The notes under the pieces are model-generated. The model saw only the letters and a program-made list of their open reading frames with translations, made no database searches and was not told where the DNA came from. 64,000 nt of DNA from Nocardioides sp. cx-173 (GTDB taxonomy: Bacteria; Actinomycetota; Actinomycetes; Propionibacteriales; Nocardioidaceae): contig NZ_CP088262.1 in NCBI RefSeq assembly GCF_021117365.1, forward strand, positions 310,001-374,000. The letters run 5' to 3'. Position 1 is the first letter of the stretch. The number at the start of each line of letters is the position of its first letter. Position numbers and translations under genes: made by a program. This document shows, piece after piece, positions 36,388 through 47,220 of the stretch.

Positions 36388-37199
36388 GCGCCGCCTGGTC
36401 CGGTGGTGCCTTCGGCGAGCGCGGCCGGTGCCTGCTGGCGCCCAACCCCGGGATGATGACCCTCGACGGCACCAACACGTGGGTGCTGCGCGAGCCCGGC
36501 GGCCGGCGCTCGGTCGTGGTCGACCCGGGCCCGTCGGTCCCCGAGCACCTCGACGCGATCGCCGAGGCCGCCGGCGAGGTGGGCGTCGTGCTGCTGACCC
36601 ATCACCACCACGACCACTCCGAAGCCGCGAAGGAGTTCGCGGAGCGGATGGGCTGCGGCGTACGCGCGCTGGACCCGGAGTACCGCCTGGGCTCCGAGGG
36701 CCTCGGCGACGGCGACGTGGTCGTGGTCGACGGTCTTGAGATCCGCGTGGTCGAGACGCCGGGGCACACGGCCGACTCGCTGTCGTTCCTGGTGCCGGCG
36801 GAGGGCGCCGTGCTCACCGGCGACACCGTGCTCGGGCGAGGCACGACGGTCGTCGCCCACCCCGACGGTCAGCTCGGGGCCTACCTCGACTCGCTCGACC
36901 GGCTGCACGCGCTCGCCGCCGCCCACGAGGTCGCCTCGATCTGGCCCGGCCACGGGCCGGTGATCGCCGACGCACTCGGGGCCTTGGACTTCTACGTCGC
37001 GCACCGCAAGGAGCGTCTCGCGCAGGTGGAGTCGGCGTTCGAGCAGCTGCGCGAGGCCCCGCACCCGGAGGGCATCGCCGAGGACGAGGTGCCGCGGCGC
37101 GTCGTCGAGATCGTCTACCAGGACGTCGACCCGGTGCTCTGGGGCGCTGCCGAGCTGTCCGTGCGGGCCCAGCTGGCCTACCTGGCCGAGCGGCGCTGA
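36384..37199 (+). CDS. MBL-fold metallo-hydrolase (LACTB2-like)
   Basis: A 271-residue metallo-beta-lactamase-fold hydrolase with the metal motif THHHHDHSE (HxHxDH), an Asp in GDTVLGRGT, and the distal His blocks TPGHTADS and WPGHGPVI. A C-terminal helical region (HRKERLAQVESAF...) follows, as in LACTB2-type endoribonucleases and related hydrolases. Substrate unknown. ATG overlaps the NUDIX stop. It ends 22 nt into the convergent membrane-protein gene. The same RidA-NUDIX-MBL order occurs next to crp in mycobacteria. Confidence 0.93.
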   Translation: MSAAWSGGAFGERGRCLLAPNPGMMTLDGTNTWVLREPGGRRSVVVDPGPSVPEHLDAIAEAAGEVGVVLLTHHHHDHSEAAKEFAERMGCGVRALDPEYRLGSEGLGDGDVVVVDGLEIRVVETPGHTADSLSFLVPAEGAVLTGDTVLGRGTTVVAHPDGQLGAYLDSLDRLHALAAAHEVASIWPGHGPVIADALGALDFYVAHRKERLAQVESAFEQLREAPHPEGIAEDEVPRRVVEIVYQDVDPVLWGAAELSVRAQLAYLAERR

Positions 37200-38557
37200 C
37201 GCAGCAGCACGACGGTAGCGAGCACGACCAGGCCCAGGATCGCCCCGCCGCCGACGAGGACCCACCGGGTGGTGGTCCAGGGCCAGTCGGGCGCGGGGCG
37301 CTCGAGCGTCGGGCGCTCGAGCGTGACCAGGTCCGTGGCCAGGCTGAGGGCTGGAACGCCGGCCTCCACCGTGCCGACCACGTCGTACGACGCGTCGTCG
37401 CCGACTCCGAGCAGGACCAGGTCGGTGCCGCTCGTCGGGTCGTCGGCCAGGTCGCCGCCGTCCCCGGCCCGGGCGAGGAGGTGCGTCTCGTCGACCCATC
37501 GCAGCGGCGCGAGGTCGCCCCCGGCTACCTCCGAGGGCACCGACCCCCGGGCCGGGCTCCTTCCGTGGCGGAACCAGACATAGCCCTCGGCGTCGACCCG
37601 GACCCGTAGGTCCAGCACGTCGTCGCCGCGCAGCTCGGCGTGCTGGGTGAAGGTCGCCCCCACCCGCAGCGGCACCCGGGACGGCTCGACGGCACCCGGC
37701 GCCAGGTCGAGCAGGTGGCTGTCGCCGACCACGACCACGCGGCCGTCGTCGCCGATCGCCCAGGAGAGGAGCGCGTTGCCACGCGGCACCTGGACCGCTT
37801 GCGACCGCGTGGACCCGGGCGCGACCCGGCCGCCCGCCTCGGTGCTGCCGCCCAGGGAGGCCGGGGTCCAGGAGGCCAGCCGGGCTCCTCGCCACACCAG
37901 CCACTCGCCCGAGGGGGACCAGCCGATCCAGGTGACCAGCACGCCCTCGCCGCCGCCGAGCGGCACCTCGCGCAGGTCTCCGGTCTCGAGGTCCAGGATC
38001 CGGATGCCGCTCGGGACCCGCCGGCTGGCGGCCTCCGGTCCGAGCGTCGCCCAGGCGTAGGCGAGCCTCCGGCCGTCCGGGGAGAGGGCGAGGCCGAGGT
38101 CGGCGGCCGCTGTGCTCATGAAGGCGTCGTTCCCCACGAAGCCGGGCAGGTCGAGCAGGTGGTAGTCGCCGTCGTCGGCGCCGATGAGGACGGGCAGCCC
38201 CTCGTCCATGACGTAGGCCGCGGCCGCCCGGCCGACGGCGACGTCGGTCTCCACCAGGTCGCTCGTCCACGACTCGTCCTCGCCCCCGCGCTCCGCCAGC
38301 CGGGCGGGCACCGCGTAGATCCGGTCGGGCACGGCGGCGACCGCCTCACCCGAGGCCACGGGGGTGGCGTCTCGCTGCGGCAGCCAGGAGACGAGTCCGG
38401 CGACCAGGGCAACGGCCGCTGCGCCGGCGGCCAGGACCAGCATCCGGTCGCGCATCCGCGCGCGCGCCGCGCGCGACCAGGTCTCGCGCGGCACCTCGGC
38501 GACGGGCGCGTCGTCGCCGATCCGCGCCAGCTCCTCGCGCAGCCGGTCGATGCTCAT
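37178..38557 (-). CDS. Membrane protein encoded with SigE-family sigma factor (anti-sigma candidate)
   Basis: A 459-residue protein with a short cytosolic N-terminus (SIDRLREELARIGDDAPVAEVPRETWSRAARARMRDR), a membrane helix (about 38-58), a long extracytoplasmic beta-rich region with repeated strand-like blocks (LALSPDGRRLAYAW, TWIGWSPSGEWLVWRG, beta-propeller-like) and a C-terminal helix (about 432-453). It overlaps the sigma gene by 4 nt (ATGA), the arrangement used by cognate membrane anti-sigma proteins. The N-terminus resembles the short zinc-less anti-sigma type only loosely. The product could act as a sensor of envelope state. Two membrane spans with both ends cytosolic would be expected. 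Confidence 0.75.
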   Translation of the reverse strand: MSIDRLREELARIGDDAPVAEVPRETWSRAARARMRDRMLVLAAGAAAVALVAGLVSWLPQRDATPVASGEAVAAVPDRIYAVPARLAERGGEDESWTSDLVETDVAVGRAAAAYVMDEGLPVLIGADDGDYHLLDLPGFVGNDAFMSTAAADLGLALSPDGRRLAYAWATLGPEAASRRVPSGIRILDLETGDLREVPLGGGEGVLVTWIGWSPSGEWLVWRGARLASWTPASLGGSTEAGGRVAPGSTRSQAVQVPRGNALLSWAIGDDGRVVVVGDSHLLDLAPGAVEPSRVPLRVGATFTQHAELRGDDVLDLRVRVDAEGYVWFRHGRSPARGSVPSEVAGGDLAPLRWVDETHLLARAGDGGDLADDPTSGTDLVLLGVGDDASYDVVGTVEAGVPALSLATDLVTLERPTLERPAPDWPWTTTRWVLVGGGAILGLVVLATVVLLRQRRSAR

Positions 38558-39045
38558 GACGCCTCCCCGATCAGCTCGGCCAGCTCCGGCGCCAGCGACC
38601 GCAGCCGCGCGAGCGCCTGGCGGGTGATCGACTTGACCGTGCCGCTGCCGATCCCGAGGACCCGCCCGGTCTGCACCTCGGTGAGGTCCTCGAAGTAGCG
38701 CAGCACCAGCACGGTGCGCTGGCGGGTCGTGAGCCGGGCGAGCGCCTGCTCGAGGCTGAGCCGCAGGTCCTGGTCGCGCGCCGGGGCCGGGGCGTCGTAC
38801 CCGCCCAGGGCGGTCTCCTTGAGCCGGCGCTGGCGCCACCAGGAGACGTTCTGGGTGTAGAGGATGCGCCGGACGTAGGGCTCCGGGTCACCCTCGATCC
38901 GGTGCCACGCCTTGGCGGCCTTGAAGAGCGCTGTCTGCACGAGGTCCTCCGCGAGATGGGCGTCCCCGGTGAGGAGGTACGCCGTACGCGACAGGGCAGG
39001 GGTGCGCGCGACGACGAACGAGTCGAAGTCGTGCTCTCTGCTCAC
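38554..39045 (-). CDS. SigE-family ECF RNA polymerase sigma factor
   Basis: A 163-residue sigma-70 factor of the actinobacterial SigE family: region 2 (FDSFVVARTPALSRTAYLLTGDAHLAEDLVQTALFKAAKAWHRI) and region 4 (LTTRQRTVLVLRYFEDLTEVQTGRVLGIGSGTVKSITRQAL). No N-terminal extension. The short linker with YVRRILYTQNVSWWRQRRLKE is typical. It is the first gene of a two-gene operon with the membrane protein. AGGTGAGC precedes GTG/ATG at 39045. The 190-nt region upstream holds two hairpins. Its promoter targets cannot be deduced, though a self-regulating site is plausible. Confidence 0.93.
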   Translation of the reverse strand: MSREHDFDSFVVARTPALSRTAYLLTGDAHLAEDLVQTALFKAAKAWHRIEGDPEPYVRRILYTQNVSWWRQRRLKETALGGYDAPAPARDQDLRLSLEQALARLTTRQRTVLVLRYFEDLTEVQTGRVLGIGSGTVKSITRQALARLRSLAPELAELIGEAS

Positions 39046-39086
39046 CTCTGCCCCCTTCCACCCCTGACGACGCGTCGTGGGCCGGG

Positions 39087-39115
39087 CTCGGGGGTCGGTG
39101 GGGCCCGAGTTTTTT
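39087..39115 (+). terminator. Plus-strand terminator-like hairpin with T6, no plus gene upstream
   Basis: CTCGGG (39087-39092) pairs with CCCGAG (39104-39109), followed by six T. This is the only clear intrinsic-style T-run in the window. It is oriented to stop transcription entering antisense through the sigma gene from the left. Confidence 0.45.
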
Positions 39116-39202
39116 CGCAGTGGCGCCGATCGAGTCGTCCCAGCGACACCACGGGCGTCACGAAAGTGGCGCCTTCCGTACGAAGTTTCGTGCGGGAGCC
39201 GT

Positions 39203-39230
39203 GAGTTTCACCGGGCACCCGGTGAAACTC
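39203..39230 (-). terminator. Terminator after crp
   Basis: GAGTTTCACCGGG (39203-39215) pairs perfectly with CCCGGTGAAACTC (39218-39230), a 13-bp stem 7 nt after the crp stop codon on the minus strand. Confidence 0.75.
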
Positions 39231-39236
39231 GCCGCC

Positions 39237-39914
39237 TCAGCGAGCGCGCCGGGCGAGCCGCTCGACGTCCATGATGACGACCGAGCGGGGCTCGAGGCGC
39301 AGCCAACCACGAGCGGCGAAGTCGGCGAGCGCCTTGTTGACGGTCTCGCGGGAGGCGCCGACCAGCTGGGCGAGCTCCTCCTGGGTGAGGTCGTGGTGGA
39401 CGTGCACGCCGTCGTCGGCGGTGCGCCCGAAGCGGTCGGCGAGGTCGAGCAGCGCCTTCGCGACCCGGCCGGGGACGTCGGAGAAGACCAGGTCGGCGAC
39501 GACGTCGTTGGCCTTGCGCAGGCGGCCGGCGAGCTGGGTGAGCAGGCCGCGGGCGACGACCGGGCGGCCCTCGAGCCAGCGCAGGAGGTCCTCGTGGGAC
39601 AGCGAGGCGAACGTCGCGTCGGTGACGGCCGTGACCGTGGCCGAGCGCGGGCCGGGGTCGAAGAGCGAGAGCTCGCCGAACATCTGGCCCGGACCCAGGA
39701 TCGCGAGCAGGTTCTCCCGGCCGTCGGAGGAGGAGCGTCCGAGCTTCACCTTGCCGTCGAGCACGATGTAGAGCTTGTCGCCGGAGTCTCCCTCATGGAA
39801 GAGCACGTCGCCGCGGCGCAGCCGCGCCTCGGACATGGAGGCCCGCAGCGCCGTCGCGGCCTCATCGTCGAGCGCGCTGAACAGCGGGGCTTGACGGAGT
39901 ACGTCGTTGTCCAC
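39237..39914 (-). CDS. crp: Crp/Fnr family cyclic-nucleotide-responsive regulator
   Basis: A 225-residue global regulator with a cNMP-binding domain (about 1-120; phosphate cassette FGELSLFDPGPRSATV) and a winged HTH (about 165-215; LTQEELAQLVGASRETVNKALADFAARGWL). GGAGGATCC sits right before the GTG at 39914, fixing the start; the longer frame to 40064 overlaps nth. TAGGAT about 28 nt further upstream is a plausible -10. Divergence from nth and the order crp-nth-tlpA-nudix-marP match mycobacteria. In those bacteria it is a cAMP receptor with high basal DNA affinity. Confidence 0.95.
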   Translation of the reverse strand: MDNDVLRQAPLFSALDDEAATALRASMSEARLRRGDVLFHEGDSGDKLYIVLDGKVKLGRSSSDGRENLLAILGPGQMFGELSLFDPGPRSATVTAVTDATFASLSHEDLLRWLEGRPVVARGLLTQLAGRLRKANDVVADLVFSDVPGRVAKALLDLADRFGRTADDGVHVHHDLTQEELAQLVGASRETVNKALADFAARGWLRLEPRSVVIMDVERLARRAR

Positions 39915-40043
39915 GGATCCTCCTGTTGTCGTGTCAGGCGTGATCCTATCCGTGGGCGATCTCACAGAGAAACCGAACCCGTCGCCCGTCCGCTGGTCAT
40001 CGTCATTTCTGGGCTCGTCCGAGGCGCGCCGTAGGCTGTGCGC

Positions 40044-40748
40044 GTGCCAGCGCCCGAGACCCACACCGGCCTGGTCCGGCGCGCTCGTCGCATCAACCGC
40101 GTGCTGGCCGAGACCTACCCCGACGCCCGCTGCGAGCTGGACTTCGACAACGCCTTCGAGCTCCTGGTCGTGACCGTCCTAAGCGCGCAGACCACCGACC
40201 GCCGGGTCAACGCCGTCCGGCCGACTCTCTTCGCCGCCTACCCCGATCCGGTCACGATGGCCGCGGCGCCGCGCGAGCACCTCGAGCAGATCCTCGGCCC
40301 GCTCGGCTTCTTCCGCGCCAAGACCGAGTCGCTGCTCAAGCTGAGCGCGGTCCTCGTCGAGCGCTACGACGGGCAGGTGCCGGGGCGGCTCGAGGACCTG
40401 GTCACGCTCCCGGGTGTGGGCCGCAAGACCGCCAACGTGGTGCTCGGCAACGCCTTCGGCGTCCCCGGGATCACCGTGGACACCCACTTCGGGCGCCTGG
40501 TCCGCCGCTTCGACTGGACCGAGGAGACCGACCCGGTCAAGGTCGAGCACGCGATCGGCGCGCTGTTCCCCAAGTCCGACTGGACGATGCTCAGCCACCA
40601 CCTGATCTGGCACGGCCGCCGCGTCTGCCACGCCAAGAAGCCGGCGTGCGGCGCCTGCCCCGTGGCCCGCCTGTGCCCGTCGTACGGCGAAGGGCCAACC
40701 GACCCGGTGGCCGCGGCGCTGCTGGTGAAGACCCAGGGGCCCGCATGA
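40044..40748 (+). CDS. nth: Endonuclease III
   Basis: DNA glycosylase/AP lyase that removes oxidised pyrimidines. The 234-residue product has the helix-hairpin-helix [18 protein letters not shown] with the catalytic Lys, the catalytic Asp in TVDTHFGRL, and a C-terminal 4Fe-4S cluster C-x6-C-x2-C-x5-C ([17 protein letters not shown]). TAGGCT (40032-40037) lies 6 nt before GTG 40044, so I prefer this start over the GTG at 40038, which touches the -10. It opens an operon with the TlpA-like, NUDIX and MarP genes, each overlapping its neighbour by 4 nt. Confidence 0.96.
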   Translation: MPAPETHTGLVRRARRINRVLAETYPDARCELDFDNAFELLVVTVLSAQTTDRRVNAVRPTLFAAYPDPVTMAAAPREHLEQILGPLGFFRAKTESLLKLSAVLVERYDGQVPGRLEDLVTLPGVGRKTANVVLGNAFGVPGITVDTHFGRLVRRFDWTEETDPVKVEHAIGALFPKSDWTMLSHHLIWHGRRVCHAKKPACGACPVARLCPSYGEGPTDPVAAALLVKTQGPA

Positions 40749-41254
40749 AGCGGCTCGCGGTCGCGCTGACCCTGGCGTTGGCCCTCACCGGCTGCACCAA
40801 GGAGGGCGCCGAGAAGGAGCTGTCGCGCGACGTCCTGCCCGACGTGACCTTGGGCGAGCTCCAGGGCGACGGTCAGGTGGACGTGGCCTCGCTGCGCGGC
40901 CCGCTCGTGGTGCCGCTGTTCGCCAACTACTGCGGACCCTGCCGCAAGGAGCTGCCGCTGTTCGAGCGCCTCTCCCAGGAGCACGGCGACGAGGTCCGGG
41001 TGCTCGGTCTCAACTGGTCGGACCCCCAGACGGACAAGGCGGTCGAGCTGGTCGAGGACACCGGTGTGACCTTCGACGTGCTCGCCGACCCCCAGGGCGA
41101 GACCGGTGAGCCGCCCAACCCGCGCATCGGGTACCTGCCGACCCTGTGGATGGTCGACGCCGACGGCAAGGTGACCTACCGCGAGGCCGAGCAGATCGAG
41201 AGCTACGACGAGCTGCTCGACCTCGTCGAGGAGCACCTGGACGTGGACCTGTGA
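40745..41254 (+). CDS. TlpA/ResA-like thioredoxin-fold lipoprotein
   Basis: A 169-residue protein with a lipoprotein signal (lipobox LTGC, Cys near 16) and a thioredoxin fold with active site YCGPC, a cis-Pro-like [12 protein letters not shown] and a central [18 protein letters not shown] insertion of the TlpA/ResA/DsbE group. It is tethered outside the membrane and probably reduces or resolves disulfides in exported proteins. In mycobacteria a similar gene lies between nth and the MarP protease, which itself has a disulfide, so it might act on the neighbouring protease. ATG 40745 overlaps the nth stop. Confidence 0.92.
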   Translation: MKRLAVALTLALALTGCTKEGAEKELSRDVLPDVTLGELQGDGQVDVASLRGPLVVPLFANYCGPCRKELPLFERLSQEHGDEVRVLGLNWSDPQTDKAVELVEDTGVTFDVLADPQGETGEPPNPRIGYLPTLWMVDADGKVTYREAEQIESYDELLDLVEEHLDVDL

Positions 41255-41961
41255 GCACCGAGCTTCCCGACTGGCTGCGGCCGGTCGCCGAGGGTGCGCG
41301 CACGATCACGGTCCACGAGCTGACCCGGTTCATGCCGCCGGAGGACTCCGAGCCCCGCCGCGGCGCGGTCCTGATGCTGTTCGGTGAGGGCCCGGCGGGG
41401 CCCGACCTGCTGCTGACCGAGCGGGCCCACCACATGCGCTCGCACCCCGGCCAGGTGTCGTTCCCGGGCGGAACGATCGACCCGGGGGAGACGCCCCGCG
41501 AGGCCGCGCTGCGCGAGGCCCAGGAGGAGACCGGCCTCGACCCCGCCGGCGTTCACATCTTCGCCGAGCTCCCCGAGCTGTGGCTGCCCCCCAGCAATTT
41601 CGCCGTCACCCCCCTGCTGGCGTGGTGGCGCGAGCCCAGCCCCGTGTCGGTGGTCTCCCCCGACGAGGTCCACGCGATCTACCGCGTGCCCCTGCGCGAG
41701 CTGGTCCAGCCGGACCACCGGATCGCGGTGCGCCACCCCAGCGGCTTCGTGGGCCCCGCCTTCCTCATCGGCGACGACAAGGACGTCATCCTGTGGGGGT
41801 TCACGGCCGGGATCATCTCCCGGCTCTTCGAGTTCCTGGGCTGGAACGTCCCGACCGAGGACAAGCCGCCGGAGCACGAGCTCCCGTCCTACATGCTGTG
41901 GGAGCCCGAGACCAACGGCCCCCGCGTCCAGCCCAACACCCGCTTCCAGGACCGCACGTGA
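41251..41961 (+). CDS. CoA pyrophosphatase (NUDIX, CoAse-type)
   Basis: A 236-residue NUDIX hydrolase with an intact Nudix box GGTIDPGETPREAALREAQEETGL and the CoAse-type motif preceding it, HHMRSHPGQVSFPGG, matching the UPF0035/CoA pyrophosphatase consensus. It would hydrolyse CoA to 4'-phosphopantetheine and 3',5'-ADP. Later blocks (FAVTPLLAWWRE, VHAIYRVPLRELV) fit the family. The C-terminus is longer than E. coli-type NudL. GTG 41251 overlaps the previous stop by 4 nt, and its own stop overlaps the MarP start. Confidence 0.92.
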   Translation: MSTELPDWLRPVAEGARTITVHELTRFMPPEDSEPRRGAVLMLFGEGPAGPDLLLTERAHHMRSHPGQVSFPGGTIDPGETPREAALREAQEETGLDPAGVHIFAELPELWLPPSNFAVTPLLAWWREPSPVSVVSPDEVHAIYRVPLRELVQPDHRIAVRHPSGFVGPAFLIGDDKDVILWGFTAGIISRLFEFLGWNVPTEDKPPEHELPSYMLWEPETNGPRVQPNTRFQDRT

Positions 41962-43130
41962 ACGCGCTCGACTGGCTGCTGGTGCTGCTGATCCTGGCCT
42001 ACGCGCTCTCGGGCTACTGGCAGGGCTTCGTCACCGGCGCGTTCGCGACCACGGGGCTGCTGCTGGGCGGCCTGCTCGGGATCTGGCTGGCGCCGGTCCT
42101 GCTCGGCGACGTCGACCCGGCGCTGATGGTGTCCCTGGGGGCGCTGTTCATCGTCATCCTGTGCGCGTCGCTGGGACAGGCATCCTTCCAGTACGCCGGC
42201 GCGAAGGTGCGCGACCGGATCACCTGGCAGCCGATCCGTGCGCTCGACGCCGTGGGCGGCGCCGCGCTGAGCGCGCTCGCCGTGCTCCTGGTGGCCTGGG
42301 CGCTGGGCGTGGCCGTCTCCGGGTCGCGCATCGGCTCGGTCACGCCGCTGGTGCGCAGCTCCTCGGTGCTCTCGGCGGTCGACCGGGCGCTGCCGCACGC
42401 GGCATCGGGGGTGCTGCAGTCCTTCAACGACGTGGTCGGCACCAGCTTCTTCCCCGACTACCTCGAGCCGTTCGCCCCGGAGCGCATCGTCGAGGTGGGC
42501 CCGGGCCCGAGGCGACTGCTCAACGATCCGGACGTGCTCGCCGCGGAGGACAGCGTGCTCAAGGTGCTCGGCACCAACAGCTGCGGTCGCGGCGTCGAGG
42601 GCAGCGGCTTCGTCTACGCCCCCGACAGGCTGATGACCAACGCCCACGTCGTGGCCGGCGTCGAGGACCCCGAGATCGTCGTCGGCGACTCCTCGGTCGA
42701 CGCCGACGTCGTGGAGTACAACGCCGACCTCGACATCGCGGTCCTCGCGTTCGAGTCCGACCAGATCCCGGTGCTGCGCTTCGCGCAGTCCAAGCCCGGT
42801 GACGGCGTCGCGATCCTGGGCTACCCGCAGGACGGGCCGTACGACGTCCAGCCCGGCCGCATCCGCGACGACCAGAAGCTGCGCTCACCCAACATCTACG
42901 GCGACGGCACGGTCATCCGCGAGGTCTTCTCGTTGCGCGGCCTGGTGCGCCCGGGCAACTCCGGCGGACCGATCGTCACCTCGAAGGGCGATGTGGCAGG
43001 CGTGGTGTTCGCCGCCTCCGTGACCGACAAGGACACCGGCTACGCCCTCACCGCCGCCCAGGTCGCCGAGAGCGCCGCGGTCGGTCGGACCAACACCGAG
43101 ACCGAGTCGACCGGCGACTGCGCCGGCTGA
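41958..43130 (+). CDS. MarP-family periplasmic serine protease
   Basis: A 390-residue protein: four N-terminal membrane helices (about 1-130) of the colicin V production type, then a trypsin/chymotrypsin-like domain with His in MTNAHVVAG, Asp in NADLDIAVL, and Ser in RPGNSGGPIV. Cysteines in GTNSCGRG and near the C-terminus (TGDCAG) match the disulfide that MarP uses to stay active. MarP is needed for acid and oxidative stress resistance in M. tuberculosis. It ends the nth operon. A palindromic repeat follows, then the convergent holin-like gene. Confidence 0.93.
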   Translation: MNALDWLLVLLILAYALSGYWQGFVTGAFATTGLLLGGLLGIWLAPVLLGDVDPALMVSLGALFIVILCASLGQASFQYAGAKVRDRITWQPIRALDAVGGAALSALAVLLVAWALGVAVSGSRIGSVTPLVRSSSVLSAVDRALPHAASGVLQSFNDVVGTSFFPDYLEPFAPERIVEVGPGPRRLLNDPDVLAAEDSVLKVLGTNSCGRGVEGSGFVYAPDRLMTNAHVVAGVEDPEIVVGDSSVDADVVEYNADLDIAVLAFESDQIPVLRFAQSKPGDGVAILGYPQDGPYDVQPGRIRDDQKLRSPNIYGDGTVIREVFSLRGLVRPGNSGGPIVTSKGDVAGVVFAASVTDKDTGYALTAAQVAESAAVGRTNTETESTGDCAG

Positions 43131-43154
43131 CAGCACGGGACACTGCCGAGACGA

Positions 43155-43218
43155 CGCTGACCCGTCAGAAAGTTTCTGACGGGTCAGCGGTGGGGTCGTG
43201 CAGTTGGTGACGGGTCGG
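43155..43218. repeat. Palindromic repeat at a convergent gene junction, copy B
   Basis: A perfect 17-bp stem CGCTGACCCGTCAGAAA (43155-43171), 1-nt centre, TTTCTGACGGGTCAGCG (43173-43189), then GTGCAGTTGGTGACGGGTC. The right part matches copy A (15414-15510): TTTCTGACGGGTCAGCG is shared and the outer GTGCAGTTGGTGACGGGTC equals the reverse complement of copy A's left arm. Confidence 0.85.
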
Positions 43219-43220
43219 TG

Positions 43221-43634
43221 CTACTTCTGGCCCTTGAGGGCGCGGGGGATCTCCTTGCCCTGGGCGATCGCCCTCTCCGGCGCCCGGACCTTCTTGACCT
43301 TGCCCACGCCGACGAAGACCAGCAGCCCGGCGAGGACGACGTAGAACGCGAAGACGATCAGGAACGCCCAGTGCAGGTCCAGGCCGGAGCCGTTCCAGTG
43401 GATCAGGTAGGCGATCGCGACCGAGAGCATGATGATCGCGAGGACGGCGAGGAAGCCGGCTGCGGCGAAGAGGCCGATGCCGATGCCACCGGCCTTGACG
43501 CTCACCTTGAGCTCGGACTTGGCGAGCTGGATCTCCTTCGACACCAGCGATGAGATGTCTCGGCTGGCGTCGACGACGAGGCGTCCGATGGTGGGATCGC
43601 CGTCGGCGGGTGCCTTGACCGGTTCAGGTGACAT
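43221..43634 (-). CDS. Phage holin family (PF07332-type) membrane protein
   Basis: A 137-residue protein with an amphipathic N-terminal region (GRLVVDASRDISSLVSKEIQLAKSELKVSVKAG), two membrane helices (about 50-75 and 85-110) and a Lys-rich tail. The SKEIQLAKAEL-type motif is the mark of the actinobacterial holin-like family, which is widespread outside phages and of unknown function; there is no phage gene here. Similar genes sit next to marP in mycobacteria (from memory, about Rv3669). It converges with marP across a palindromic repeat. Confidence 0.88.
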   Translation of the reverse strand: MSPEPVKAPADGDPTIGRLVVDASRDISSLVSKEIQLAKSELKVSVKAGGIGIGLFAAAGFLAVLAIIMLSVAIAYLIHWNGSGLDLHWAFLIVFAFYVVLAGLLVFVGVGKVKKVRAPERAIAQGKEIPRALKGQK

Positions 43635-43699
43635 GCAGCGTTCCTCTGGTCTCGAAGTGTGAGCCCGACCCTACCGAACCCCGCCCCGCGCGCACCGCG

Positions 43700-45013
43700 T
43701 CAGGAGGGGTGGGGCTCCTGGCCGTGCTCGCCGAACACGTCGGGGACGCCGTCGTGGTCGTCGTCGCGGGTCTCGATCTCGGCGATGCGCCGGTAGGCGC
43801 GGTTGCGCAGCCGCAGCACGACGGAGGCCAGCAGCGCGGCCGTCAGCGAGCCGACCAGGACCCCGACCTTGACGTGGTCCTCGCGCGCGCTGCCGTGGCC
43901 GAACGCCAGCTCGCCGATCAGCAGGCTCACCGTGAAGCCGATCCCCGCGAGCATCGCCAGTCCCAGGACGTCGACCCAGCGGAGATCCTCGTCGAGGTCG
44001 GCGTGGGTGAACGTCGACAGCATCCAGGTGGCGCCCATGATCCCCACGGTCTTGCCCACGACGAGGCCGCACACGATCCCGAGCGCGACCGGGTCGCGCA
44101 GCGAGTCGGCCAGGCCGTCCAGCCCGCCGACGCTCACCCCGGCCGCGAAGAAGGCGAACAGGGGCACGGCCACCCCCGCCGACAGCGGCCGGATCAGGTG
44201 CTCGAAGTGCTCGGCGAGCCCGGGGCCGTCCTCGTCGGGGTTGCGGCGCAGCACCGGCACGGTGAAGCCGAGCAGCACGCCGGCGACAGTGGCGTGGATG
44301 CCGGACTCGTGGACCAGCACCCAGGCGAGGAGGGCGAGCGGGACCAGCAGCCACCCCGAGCGCACCCGCCTCTGGACCAGCACCGCGAACAGGCCGATCG
44401 GCACCACCGCCAGCGCCAGGAACAGCAGGTTCAGGTCGCTGGTGTAGAAGATCGCGATGATCGAGATGGCCAGCAGGTCGTCCACGACCGCCAACGTCAG
44501 CAGGAAGGTTCGCAGACCGCTGGGCAGGTGCGTGCTGATCACCGCCAGCACGGCCACCGCGAAGGCGATGTCGGTCGCGGTGGGGATCGCCCACCCGCTG
44601 AGCCCGCCGTCGTCGCCGAGGTTCCACAGCACGAAGATCAGTGCCGGCGCCGCCATGCCGCCCACCGCGGCGGCGATCGGTACGGCGGCGCGCCGCGGGT
44701 CGCGCAGGTCGCCGGCCACGAACTCGCGCTTGAGCTCCAGGCCGACCACGAAGAAGAAGATCGCCAACAGCCCGTCGGCCGCCCAGGCGCCGACCGTCAG
44801 GTCGAGATGCAGCGACGAGGGGCCCAGGCGGGTGTCGCGCAGCGACTCGTAGACGTCGGCCCACGGGGTGTTGGCCCACACGATCGCCGCAGCCGCCGCC
44901 ACGATGAGCAGCAGCCCGCCCGTGGTCTCGGCGCGCAGGATCTGCGCCGTACGGGAGTGCTCGAGGAAGGACCCCCGCGCGAACAGGCGCGGGCGCTGCG
45001 GTGACTGGGCCAT
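43700..45013 (-). CDS. nhaA: Na+/H+ antiporter NhaA
   Basis: A 437-residue, 11-12-helix antiporter. It contains the DD ion-binding pair in [30 protein letters not shown], and typical NhaA blocks [14 protein letters not shown] (helix II region), [29 protein letters not shown] and [11 protein letters not shown]. The C-terminus has a cytosolic extension ([26 protein letters not shown]) with a D-x-D-x-D-x-V-P-D segment resembling a single calcium-binding loop. TAGGCT about 55 nt upstream (45074-45079, minus) is the likely -10. Length is longer than E. coli NhaA (388). Confidence 0.95.
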   Translation of the reverse strand: MAQSPQRPRLFARGSFLEHSRTAQILRAETTGGLLLIVAAAAAIVWANTPWADVYESLRDTRLGPSSLHLDLTVGAWAADGLLAIFFFVVGLELKREFVAGDLRDPRRAAVPIAAAVGGMAAPALIFVLWNLGDDGGLSGWAIPTATDIAFAVAVLAVISTHLPSGLRTFLLTLAVVDDLLAISIIAIFYTSDLNLLFLALAVVPIGLFAVLVQRRVRSGWLLVPLALLAWVLVHESGIHATVAGVLLGFTVPVLRRNPDEDGPGLAEHFEHLIRPLSAGVAVPLFAFFAAGVSVGGLDGLADSLRDPVALGIVCGLVVGKTVGIMGATWMLSTFTHADLDEDLRWVDVLGLAMLAGIGFTVSLLIGELAFGHGSAREDHVKVGVLVGSLTAALLASVVLRLRNRAYRRIAEIETRDDDHDGVPDVFGEHGQEPHPS

Positions 45014-45073
45014 GGGCGTGCTCCTGGGGTCGACGAAACTGTTGCCGACCAGACTTCCCGGCGCTCCTCGACC

Positions 45074-45079
45074 AGCCTA
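45074..45079 (-). promoter_or_regulatory. -10 element of nhaA
   Basis: TAGGCT on the minus strand, 60 nt before the nhaA ATG. It lies inside the gap between acs and nhaA; acs itself ends at 45090. Confidence 0.4.
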
Positions 45080-45089
45080 CGCGGTGCGA

Positions 45090-47072
<1,983 letters not shown>

Positions 47073-47220
47073 TTCTCACTCCTGGGGACAGACGCTGATG
47101 GGTGGCACACGCCACACTAGGACGCTTCGGCGACCGCCGCGACGCGGGGCCACGGAAGGCGCCGGTGCCGGATGGTTCCCCCCAAAGGTCACCCGGCACC
47201 GGCCGATCGTGCGGAGAAGG

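Noticed and set aside
40038..40043. GTG 40038 as the nth start
   Set aside because: It abuts the -10 element TAGGCT; GTG 40044 has the standard 6-nt spacing.
43221..43634. Prophage remnant, from the holin-like protein
   Set aside because: The family is chromosomal in actinobacteria; there are no other phage genes nearby.
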